Shown piece by piece: positions 21,280 through 28,447 of a stretch of DNA of 64,000 nucleotides. A program made the position numbers and the translations under genes. The notes beneath the pieces were generated by a model. It was not told the origin of the DNA. It saw nothing but the letters and a program-made list of their open reading frames with translations, and made no database searches. Every line of letters begins with the position of its first letter. The stretch's first letter is position 1. This stretch comes from Candidatus Geothermarchaeum rappei (GTDB lineage Archaea; Thermoproteota; Nitrososphaeria; Geothermarchaeales; JDFR-13), in the NCBI GenBank assembly GCA_002011085.2, contig MTMB02000001.1, positions 167,820 through 231,819 of the forward strand, written 5' to 3'.

Positions 21280-21718
21280 GCCCCACTTCCCCCGTCCGCA
21301 GCTTATGTGTATAAGTTTTATCAGACTCAATAATATGTACAACCTTATACCCCATCTCTACAAGAGTATCAGAGATAAATCTCCTATGACATTTAAACCA
21401 TAGCTTCTCGCTACACATTATAGCTACTGTATTTCCCGAGACGGTTGACATAAGCTCCTGAATCCCCCTTTTATACGAGTCGGTATCCATATAACTCCTA
21501 TATCCACCTCTTCTATATCCCCCCAGGAGGTCTCCCAACCACCTATATCCAATACCACTCGCCACCAAGCTCCCCTCAAGATTCTCCTTATTGAACCATG
21601 GATATTTCCGGCTGGATGGGAACCTCCTTACATCAATAACCACCTCTATAGAGTATTTCCTGAGGATGTTTATGAGCTCCTCCAACCTCCTATTTGAATG
21701 TCCAATGGTGTATATCAT
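21272..21718 (-). CDS. DUF488 family protein
   Basis: About 148-residue protein with the DUF488 hallmarks: IYTIGHSNRRLEELINIL, VVIDVRRFPSSRKYPWFN, GIGYRWLGDLLGG and a late VAIMCSEKLWFKCHRRFI. The conserved C(S/A)E...CHR cysteine/histidine pair is visible. Biochemical role is unknown. The start at 21718 (MIYTIGHS) fits the family; an ATG four codons upstream is possible. Coupled to the CPBP protease gene by overlap. Confidence 0.88.
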   Translation of the reverse strand: MIYTIGHSNRRLEELINILRKYSIEVVIDVRRFPSSRKYPWFNKENLEGSLVASGIGYRWLGDLLGGYRRGGYRSYMDTDSYKRGIQELMSTVSGNTVAIMCSEKLWFKCHRRFISDTLVEMGYKVVHIIESDKTYTHKLRTGEVGHE

Positions 21719-21839
21719 CACTAAAAACATATTTTACATAGGCTATTTTATTCTGTGGGGCGATGAAGATTGAGGTCCTCAATGAGTTTATACTGTGATT
21801 ATCCCCTTCGAGGACGGGACTGAGCCCCCCTCATAGGGA

Positions 21840-22448
21840 CTAGGACAAGTCTTCGATAAGCCTCATGATACTACCTAGGTTATCCACAACTCTCGGATTT
21901 GCTGTTATAATGAGGTGTACCCCCTCCCTCTTAAGGGATATCCACCAGACACCTTTCTCCCTCTCCATGAACCTAACAGCGTTCTTAACCTTACCCTTCT
22001 TAATAGCGTCACCTGGATACAGGTAGACTCCACCCAACTCTCTATACCTGTCTTTAGCCACCTTTTTATGAAGGATCTTTCCATAATAATTATCCAGTCT
22101 ATAGATATCAGCATCATAACCTGGTTTCTTGTTGAACACCGCCTTAATCGTTAATGTATCCCTCTTCCCCCTGATATAATCCACTATCCAGTTGATTGGT
22201 AGCTCCCTCTTACTCAATACAATTCCTAGTGAGAGCTTCTTTATCTTATCAGTTGGTTTATCCATATCGATTATAAAGCCTGAGGACCCTAATGGAGTTA
22301 CCTCCTTCGAACCTCGATATTTCTTCAGGTGCTGGGCGACTGTTTTAAGCATTTTCTTCGACTTATACCTGTTGAATAGTGAGCCGGCGCCATACCAGCC
22401 TACGAAGCCGAACGCCAGGAGTGTTATGGCTATAAACCCTGTGTCCAA
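21840..22448 (-). CDS. Hypothetical protein with N-terminal membrane anchor
   Basis: 202 residues. One N-terminal hydrophobic helix (FIAITLLAFGFVGWYGAGSL) is followed by a basic cytoplasmic-type domain rich in Lys/Tyr (YRGSKEVTPLGSSGFIIDM, LYPGDAIKKGKVKNAVRFM). No known motif. The soluble part is predicted alpha/beta and ends in an amphipathic helix (VVDNLGSIMRLIEDL). Transcribed divergently from 22538. Function unknown. Confidence 0.65.
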   Translation of the reverse strand: MDTGFIAITLLAFGFVGWYGAGSLFNRYKSKKMLKTVAQHLKKYRGSKEVTPLGSSGFIIDMDKPTDKIKKLSLGIVLSKRELPINWIVDYIRGKRDTLTIKAVFNKKPGYDADIYRLDNYYGKILHKKVAKDRYRELGGVYLYPGDAIKKGKVKNAVRFMEREKGVWWISLKREGVHLIITANPRVVDNLGSIMRLIEDLS

Positions 22449-22537
22449 TGAGTATCCCCTAAGAAATTCTAATACCAGTTGGTTGAATTAAAGATAATAT
22501 GGTTGATCCACCAATTAGATTTATTGTGTAGCAAGCT

Positions 22538-23008
22538 ATGTCCAGCGATGAAAATAGCTTCGGGGCTATAGCAGCGGCCAACAGCCTCTTCGGCGTAATA
22601 AACTTTATAGTCCTATCTCTCCCCAATGGATGGAAGCTGGTTGCGGATCGTATCCCACCTGAGGTAGATAAGATATTTAGAAGGGGGAACGTTAAATGGG
22701 CCTTGGAGGGCCAGGCTAGATCCATTGCAGTGTATCCTGAGGGTGCGGTGGAGGTCAATATTACAATTGTAGAGGGAAATAAGGTCAGGTCATCTGGTAT
22801 AGAGACCATTATAAACGGGCATAAGGGCTACTATGGGACTAGGAGGATAAGGAGGGGCCTCCTCAGGAAGAGGGAGTATGAGGTTGTGGATATAGTCTTC
22901 TACTGTGAGGAGACGAATAGGACTATAAGGCTTTCACTCGTCTCCAGGGAGTTGGAGAGACACGTCGATGCTATTTTGGAGGCTGTATCCCGATCCGTAT
23001 GCCACTAG
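22538..23008 (+). CDS. Hypothetical protein, 156 aa
   Basis: Soluble-looking alpha/beta protein. A weakly hydrophobic N-terminus (GAIAAANSLFGVINFIVLSL) is followed by alternating strands, e.g. ARSIAVYPEGAVEVNITIVE, a basic cluster (GYYGTRRIRRGLLRKREY) and a C-terminal helix ending in SVCH. Not recognised. The minus-strand neighbour (21840-22448) shares a similar plan, a hydrophobic lead plus a basic, strand-rich domain, so the pair may work together; that is inference. Confidence 0.6.
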   Translation: MSSDENSFGAIAAANSLFGVINFIVLSLPNGWKLVADRIPPEVDKIFRRGNVKWALEGQARSIAVYPEGAVEVNITIVEGNKVRSSGIETIINGHKGYYGTRRIRRGLLRKREYEVVDIVFYCEETNRTIRLSLVSRELERHVDAILEAVSRSVCH

Positions 23009-23088
23009 ATACAAGCATCTTGTTAGTCCAATATAGCTGGAATATGATTTATATGGTTATCCAATGTTAGAATTAATTTAGGGATAGA

Positions 23089-23358
23089 ATGACGACTCTA
23101 AAGAAGATAATCCAGTCCTTCAGGGAATTCCTCTTCGGAGCCTTCTACATGGATCTATATAGAGACTCGGCTAGAATGGCTAGGGAGTATAAGGACTTCA
23201 TAAACCTCCTGCTCCTCGGCGAGTTCCTAGGCCTCCCCATTCTATCTACGAGCATAACCCTGAGGCTGATCCCATATCTATATGGGGATCTGGCTAATTG
23301 GAAGAGGCGACAGCTGGCTGAGAAAGACGTCACAGATGAGGTTCCTGACATAATGTGA
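23089..23358 (+). CDS. Small protein, paralog of 25423-25707 (Get3-neighbourhood family)
   Basis: 89-residue protein with an amphipathic/hydrophobic centre. It shares a clear pattern with the protein at 25423-25707: LGxxLGxPxxxxxxxLRLxPYxxxxxxxWKxRxxxExDxTD. Here the pattern is formed by LLGEFLGLPIL, LRLIPYLYGDLANWKRR and AEKDVTDEVP. The two copies flank the CstA carrier gene, and the second copy overlaps the Get3-like ATPase. The LRL-PY segment and central hydrophobic helix suggest a membrane-associated peptide, perhaps a partner of the carrier or oxidase. No known family recognised. Confidence 0.7.
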   Translation: MTTLKKIIQSFREFLFGAFYMDLYRDSARMAREYKDFINLLLLGEFLGLPILSTSITLRLIPYLYGDLANWKRRQLAEKDVTDEVPDIM

Positions 23359-23549
23359 ATTTTAGGCATCTTTATATCTTATCTATGTCGTATTTAAAAG
23401 TAGATAAATATAACAGTTTGTTATGTTTAATTTTACAAATTATAATTGTTAAAAAAGTAAAATATAAGTTGTATTTCATAAATAATATTTCTTTCAAATA
23501 TAAAATTTATATTTTAGTTTTCATGAATTAATAAATTTTGGTGTAATTT

Positions 23550-25298
23550 ATGAGTGATGTTCTAAGCACTCCTTCCTTATGGGTTCTCGGTGCCTTAATT
23601 GCCTATGCATTCACATACTTCGTCTATAGCAAGTGGGTGGATGAGAAGGTCTGGGAGGTCAGCGCTGACCGCACGACACCTGCTCACATGTATATGGATG
23701 GTGTAGAGTTCTTTCCAGTCAGTAAGAGCGTTCTATGGGGGTTCCAGTTCAAGAGTATCGCTGCATTAGGACCGATCCTAGGGCCTTTCATCGCGATATC
23801 CTATGGATGGCTACCCGCTCTGATATGGATTATTTTGGGTAACATGTTCATCGGGTGGGCGCATGACTACAGCAGTATAATGATCTCAGTTAGGAATGAG
23901 GGGCGGTCGATGGGACCACTCGTATACCAATATGTGGGGGGAGATAGGCCGAGGACGATTCTCTTGGGATATCTATTATTCTATCTACTAATTATATCAG
24001 CTGTATTCATATACCTAATCGCATTGTTCTGGAACGTCTTCCCAGGAACGTTCTTAGCGACGGTCATCGTATTTATCGCGGCGTTGATAGTGGGCCAGAT
24101 GCTATACAAATACCAGATGAATGTCTATACAGTGACGATATTCGCCATAATAATGATCGCTATAGCGGTTTGGGTGGGCGCAGCCGTTCCCTGGCCGCCT
24201 AAGGACTTCCTAGGCCCAGACTATACAATGCTGACATGGTCCCTGATACTAGCTGTCTTCCTATTCTTCGCGGCCCTGGCCTCAATGCCCACCTTCATCA
24301 CGCCGATGAACTTCATCAGCGCATTCCCAGCTATAGGCGGCGTAATCATACTAATTATAGGCGCGTTACTAACGCCACTTACAGGCATCAGCCTAGGCCA
24401 GCCATCAATAGGTAAATTCGATGTACTAATCGGTAACATAGGGCCTGGACCAATATTCCCAGTACTATTCGTCTCAATAGCCTGTGGAGCCGTATCGGGA
24501 TGGCACTCTCTAGTAGGCTCGTCCACAACGGCTAAGCAGCTCGACGTCGAGATTGATGCGAGGCCAGTCGGTGCCGGGGCGATGCTGACAGAGGGTCTAC
24601 TGGCTTTATCTGCATTAGCTGCATACATGATTATTCCAGCGGGTTCAGACGTCTTCCAGAAGGGTAAGGTAGCCGCATTCGTAACCGGTGCAAAGGAGCT
24701 CGCCGCCGCATACCTGGGCGGTGAGGCGATGCTACCGTTCTGGGCATCATTCTTCGCATTATTCCTAGTGATATACGCATTCACAGTCCAGACGCTGGTA
24801 ACTAGATACTGGAGACTTGTCTCTGGAGAGTTATTTACAGGTAGTCTAAGCTTCCTAGGAAACAAGTATATCGCGACCATCGTGGGCCTACTAATACCTA
24901 TACTCTTCGCCTTATCAGGTAGCTGGCTCAACCTCTGGATATACTTCGGAGGCTCCAACCAGCTTCTAGCAGGCCTGGCCCTGTTCCTAACAGCGATTAT
25001 CGTCGCTAAGATGAAGCGCCCCAGTGGCTATGTAATTGGACCAGCGATCTTCATGCTGATAGTAACTATCTCTGCACTGGGTTGGGAGACATACCTATAT
25101 GCTAAGAAGGTCATGTCATACCTCCAGACTGGAGACGTCAATGTATTATTCGCCAATCCACCATTGAAGAACTATCCCCTTGCAGCGTTCTTCATGAACG
25201 TGGTCTTCGTAGTCATCGGTATAATCCTGATTGGACTAGGCTTCTTAATGGCATACTACCTCTTCAAGAGCTATTCTGCAGCGAGGTCTGAAGAGTAA
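23550..25298 (+). CDS. cstA: CstA-family carrier (carbon starvation protein)
   Basis: 582-residue membrane transporter with about 15-16 TM helices. Family hallmarks are DRTTPAHMYMDGVEFFPVSK, the GWAHDYSSIM segment, CGAVSGWHSLVGSSTTAKQLD, and the late STTxxxYxxR-like region TRYWRLVSGE. CstA proteins take up pyruvate or peptides in bacteria. Archaeal homologues are often annotated carbon starvation protein and their substrate is unproven. The ATG is preceded by a long AT-rich leader region containing several TATA-like stretches. It sits between two small paralogous proteins and ahead of the Get3-like pair. Confidence 0.9.
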   Translation: MSDVLSTPSLWVLGALIAYAFTYFVYSKWVDEKVWEVSADRTTPAHMYMDGVEFFPVSKSVLWGFQFKSIAALGPILGPFIAISYGWLPALIWIILGNMFIGWAHDYSSIMISVRNEGRSMGPLVYQYVGGDRPRTILLGYLLFYLLIISAVFIYLIALFWNVFPGTFLATVIVFIAALIVGQMLYKYQMNVYTVTIFAIIMIAIAVWVGAAVPWPPKDFLGPDYTMLTWSLILAVFLFFAALASMPTFITPMNFISAFPAIGGVIILIIGALLTPLTGISLGQPSIGKFDVLIGNIGPGPIFPVLFVSIACGAVSGWHSLVGSSTTAKQLDVEIDARPVGAGAMLTEGLLALSALAAYMIIPAGSDVFQKGKVAAFVTGAKELAAAYLGGEAMLPFWASFFALFLVIYAFTVQTLVTRYWRLVSGELFTGSLSFLGNKYIATIVGLLIPILFALSGSWLNLWIYFGGSNQLLAGLALFLTAIIVAKMKRPSGYVIGPAIFMLIVTISALGWETYLYAKKVMSYLQTGDVNVLFANPPLKNYPLAAFFMNVVFVVIGIILIGLGFLMAYYLFKSYSAARSEE

Positions 25299-25422
25299 AC
25301 CTTTTCCTCTTCTTTCTACAAATTTTTTATATTAATTTAACTCAATTAGACTTTAAGTAGTTAAATAAAATAATTTTATAAGTATAACAACCCATATTCT
25401 AAATCTTAGTTAGGTGTCTCCC

Positions 25423-25707
25423 ATGTTTAAAAGGAAGAAGGACAAGGATAAGGAGAATAAGAAGGCTAGTGGCGTCAAGGGAATATTATATGGCATGGCT
25501 CTACACGGTAGTGTAACGGCTTTCCTACGCACCAGGATGTATATGGAACATCTCTTCATGCTTATGACACTAGGCGACATGCTCGGCTTTCCAGTTATAC
25601 CTCCATACTACTCACTGCGTCTACTCCCATATGCGGTTCCAAACATAAAGTCTTGGAAGGCCCGTCTCTTTAGGGAGAGGGACTTTACAGACATGTTTAC
25701 AGGGTGA
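25423..25707 (+). CDS. Small protein, paralog of 23089-23358, coupled to Get3-like ATPase
   Basis: 94 residues. A very basic N-terminus (MFKRKKDKDKENKKA) is followed by a hydrophobic helical region (MYMEHLFMLMTLGDMLGFPV) and the shared C-terminal pattern (SLRLLPYAVPNIKSWKARLF then ERDFTDMF). It matches the small protein at 23089 over about 50 residues. Its stop overlaps the GTG start of the first Get3-like ATPase (GTGA), so the two are co-translated, implying a physical or functional link. Start ATG at 25423 with an AGGTG site; a GTG at 25414 is possible. Not a recognised family. Confidence 0.75.
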   Translation: MFKRKKDKDKENKKASGVKGILYGMALHGSVTAFLRTRMYMEHLFMLMTLGDMLGFPVIPPYYSLRLLPYAVPNIKSWKARLFRERDFTDMFTG

Positions 25708-26705
25708 TTAAACTGAAGGGGCTAAGTAAGTTTTTTGAGGAGCATCCTGATATTAAGGTCGTTATATTCGCTGGTAAAGGCGGCCTAGGTAAGACGACGT
25801 GCAGCGCTGCACTGGCATACCACGCGGCTGTGAATGAGGGTAGGAACGTCCTATGCTTCAGCACGGATCCACAGGCTTCTCTAAGCGATATCTTTGAACG
25901 AGACTTATTCGGGAAGGGAGTTGTTGAGGTTGCTCCAAACCTGAATGTAGTTGAGATCGATGCAGATAAGAGGATCGCGGAGTATCAGGAGGAGATTAGG
26001 AATAAGATTAAGGAGATGTATGGCATGGACGAGCTCCCGCCTGAGATCGATGAATACATCAGTTCCACCTCGGCGGAACCAGCTATGTATGAATCCGCTA
26101 CATATGATGCTATGGCGGAGCTCGTCGCCGAAGGCTCATATGACCTATATATCTTCGACATGCCGCCATTTGGACATGGAGTCCGTATGGTAGCTATGGC
26201 TGAAATACTCACGGCGTGGGTGGAGAAGCTGGCTGAGGCTAGGGAGGAGGCCCGGAAATATGAGGCTGTCGCGGCTACGCTGAGGGGATCCAAGGTTAGT
26301 GAGGATGAGATTCTCAAGGAGCTTATGCTGATTAGGGATAAGATGAAGGCGTTTACAGACCTCCTCGTGGATAGTAGGAAGACGGCGTTCTTCATGGTTC
26401 TAGTCCCTGAGTCCATGGCAATACTCGATACAGAGCGTGCACTCGAGATGTTTAATGACCTAGGGATAACATTGTCTGGAGTGGTTCTCAACAGGGTTTA
26501 TCCTAGGGAGCTTCTAGAGGACCCGAGTATCCCAGATTTCCTCAAGAATAAGATCAAGGGTCAGGATGAGTATCTAGAGGAGATCAAGGATAAGTTCGGC
26601 GACTACCTCGTTGCAGTTCTACCGACGTATGAAAGGGAGCCTAAGGGCCTTGAGATGCTTAAGCGGGTTGCCCACGACCTGATGTTCAGTAAGTTGACAA
26701 TATGA
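25704..26705 (+). CDS. Get3/ArsA-family ATPase, catalytically competent copy
   Basis: Deviant-Walker-A ATPase of the ArsA/Get3 (SIMIBI) class. P-loop AGKGGLGKTT at about residues 23-32. Switch I FSTDPQASLSDIF retains the catalytic aspartate (D55), and switch II FDMPPFGHGVRMV is present. It has a long helical insertion (about 170-230), where Get3 proteins bind hydrophobic client helices, and no metal CxxC. Family members target tail-anchored membrane proteins or drive ArsB. With no arsenic genes here and an oxidase operon downstream, a role in delivering small or tail-anchored membrane proteins is more plausible. GTG start within a GTGA overlap with the small protein gene. Confidence 0.88.
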   Translation: MIKLKGLSKFFEEHPDIKVVIFAGKGGLGKTTCSAALAYHAAVNEGRNVLCFSTDPQASLSDIFERDLFGKGVVEVAPNLNVVEIDADKRIAEYQEEIRNKIKEMYGMDELPPEIDEYISSTSAEPAMYESATYDAMAELVAEGSYDLYIFDMPPFGHGVRMVAMAEILTAWVEKLAEAREEARKYEAVAATLRGSKVSEDEILKELMLIRDKMKAFTDLLVDSRKTAFFMVLVPESMAILDTERALEMFNDLGITLSGVVLNRVYPRELLEDPSIPDFLKNKIKGQDEYLEEIKDKFGDYLVAVLPTYEREPKGLEMLKRVAHDLMFSKLTI

Positions 26706-26712
26706 GGTGGTT

Positions 26713-27738
26713 ATGATGGCTGGTTTAAAGAAGCTGTTTGAGGAGAAACCCAATTTAAGATTCATATTCACCGGGGGAAAGGGGGGAGTAGGAAAAACCA
26801 TATCTGCGGCTGGAATAGCGTATCACTATGCGTCGGATGGTAAGAAGACGTTGCTCGCATCTCTAAATCCAGTGCATTCACTTACAAGCCTGTTTAGACA
26901 GGATTTAACAGGCGGCTCGATAAAGAAGGTTGAGGGAACTGAAAATCTATATGCTATTGAGGTCGAGATCGACGACGTTGTCCAGAGATATAAGGAGAAC
27001 ATCGCGAAGCGTATTCGTGAGTTTATGAAGTGGGCTGATATACCAATCGATCCACAGCCGTTTGTGGATATTGCTACTACAAACCCTGCGTTCCAGGAAT
27101 CTGCTATGTTCGATAAGATGATGGATATTGTCTTGGAGGAGGGCCAGAACTTTGAGAAGATCGTTTTCGACACTGCAGCCGTCGCCAACGCAGTTAGGCT
27201 TATCGGATTGAGTAAGATATATGGCCTATGGCTCCAGAGGATGATTAAGAGTAGGGAGGAGGCGTTGTCGCTTAGGGTCAAGCTGTCATTTAGGAAGGAG
27301 AAGGTTATGGAGGAGATTAAGAAGGATCCGCTTATGGCCGACCTAATATCTCTCCACGAGAAGTTTACCAAGGTTAGGGGTATGCTTCTCAATAAGGATG
27401 AGACAGCCTTCTTCTTTGTCACGCTACCGTTGTCCCTACCCATCGCCGTGGTTAAGCGCTTCATCAAAATGGTGACGGCCTACGACATCCCTGTTGGGGG
27501 CGTTATAGTAAACCAGATAATTCCCAAGGCCGTAGTTGGTAAGACGACTAGCGAGTATGTCAAGAACCAGTATGAGCAGCAGCTACACTATATGAAGATC
27601 ATCCAGGATGATCTTGGTGACATTGTGGTCAGTTATATACCTACTTATGAGTCTGAGGTCGTCGGCGTAGACATGGTCAGGAAAGTTGCTGAGGACATGA
27701 TAAGCTATATCCCCGATTTTATGGATGAGCTTTCCTAG
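26713..27738 (+). CDS. Get3/ArsA-family ATPase paralog with degenerate switch I
   Basis: Second copy, same length and architecture as its upstream neighbour. The P-loop GGKGGVGKTI is intact, but switch I reads SLNPVHSLTSLF. The aspartate of the STDPAH motif, essential for hydrolysis in Get3, is Asn here. Switch II reads FDTAAVANAVRLI instead of DTAPTGHT. It probably binds but does not hydrolyse ATP, so a heterodimer with the competent copy is likely. ATG at 26713 or 26716, with GAGGTGG site, 7-10 nt after the previous stop. A hairpin follows its stop codon. Confidence 0.87.
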   Translation: MMAGLKKLFEEKPNLRFIFTGGKGGVGKTISAAGIAYHYASDGKKTLLASLNPVHSLTSLFRQDLTGGSIKKVEGTENLYAIEVEIDDVVQRYKENIAKRIREFMKWADIPIDPQPFVDIATTNPAFQESAMFDKMMDIVLEEGQNFEKIVFDTAAVANAVRLIGLSKIYGLWLQRMIKSREEALSLRVKLSFRKEKVMEEIKKDPLMADLISLHEKFTKVRGMLLNKDETAFFFVTLPLSLPIAVVKRFIKMVTAYDIPVGGVIVNQIIPKAVVGKTTSEYVKNQYEQQLHYMKIIQDDLGDIVVSYIPTYESEVVGVDMVRKVAEDMISYIPDFMDELS

Positions 27739-27762
27739 GGGAGGCCAGTCCCCAACCATTAT
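27738..27762 (+). terminator. Hairpin terminator after the Get3-like pair
   Basis: GGGGA-GGCCAG-TCCCC can form a short strong stem, followed closely by a T-rich run (ATTATTTTTAAATTCTT). It begins within the stop codon of the second Get3-like gene. Archaeal termination mainly needs T-rich runs, so the T run may matter more than the stem. Confidence 0.5.
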
Positions 27763-27782
27763 TTTTAAATTCTTATTTAAAC

Positions 27783-27828
27783 CCTAATAAAATTAGGTTG
27801 TCTCCACCATCCCTAAAATTTTAGGGAT
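27783..27828. promoter_or_regulatory. Two inverted repeats upstream of the NOR-like operon (candidate operators)
   Basis: CCTAAT-AAA-ATTAGG (27783-27797) and a perfect 20-bp palindrome ATCCCTAAAATTTTAGGGAT (27809-27828) lie 45-90 nt before the oxidase subunit II start. A TATA-like TTGATATATATC stretch follows (27851-27862). Position suggests regulator binding. The sequence differs from the palindrome near nosZ, apart from a shared CCC...GGG plan. Confidence 0.5.
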
Positions 27829-27873
27829 AATGTTTATACCATAGGTCTCGTTGATATATATCTGGGGATATTG

Positions 27874-28446
27874 ATGTATATACAGCAAGTCGTTGAGATG
27901 TTTTATCTCACGCTGGTAGCTATATACATTGTCTTTATCATCAGCTTTATCTACGTTACCTCAAGGGGGAAACCCTCTAAAATGGCTACGGACGGTGGGG
28001 AAGAAGAGCATAGGGGGATGGACAAGGCTGAGAAGACTTGGTTCGCGATCCTAATAACAATAGCCATTATCGGGAACGCCCTACTACTCTCTCCACTAAT
28101 CCCATCCGCCAATATGGCTCTCTGGACTAAGGCTGAGCCTATGCAGACATATACAATTACCATCGAGGACTATCAGTTCCACCTGCCTGAGAAGCCTATG
28201 AGGGTTGCTGCAGGCGTCCCAGTCGAGTTCGTCGTGTTATCCAACGATGTTACATATGGATTCGGAGTGTTTAGAGAAGATGGGAGTTTAGTCTTCCAAA
28301 TGCAGGTCGTCCCGGGATATGAGAATAAGATCGTCTGGATATTTGACGAGCCAGGGGTATACACCATACGCAGCACGGAGTACAGTGGTCCAGAGCACTC
28401 ATCAATGGTGGTTTATGACGCGATAGTGGTTGAGGAGGGTGGTTGA
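27874..28446 (+). CDS. Heme-copper oxidase/NO reductase subunit II without CuA ligands
   Basis: 190-residue membrane-anchored cupredoxin. It has an N-terminal TM helix (about 8-28), a second TM helix (about 56-73), then a soluble cupredoxin fold. The CuA loop position reads STEYSGPEHSSM: both cysteines of CxxxCGxxHxxM are serines (S167, S171), while the His and Met remain. The upstream ligand His is Tyr (DVTYGF). It therefore should not bind CuA, unlike cytochrome c oxidase subunit II. This fits a quinol-linked oxidase or an NO reductase. ATG at 27874, 1 nt gap to subunit I, same operon. Confidence 0.85.
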   Translation: MYIQQVVEMFYLTLVAIYIVFIISFIYVTSRGKPSKMATDGGEEEHRGMDKAEKTWFAILITIAIIGNALLLSPLIPSANMALWTKAEPMQTYTITIEDYQFHLPEKPMRVAAGVPVEFVVLSNDVTYGFGVFREDGSLVFQMQVVPGYENKIVWIFDEPGVYTIRSTEYSGPEHSSMVVYDAIVVEEGG

Positions 28447-28447
28447 G

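Noticed and set aside
24221-24958. Long minus-strand reading frame inside the CstA gene
   Set aside because: Lies wholly inside a well-supported membrane protein gene; composition is that of an antisense shadow.
25704-27738. Arsenite efflux system
   Set aside because: No ArsB, ArsR, ArsD or ArsC nearby and no metal-binding cysteines; the neighbours are a carrier and a respiratory enzyme.
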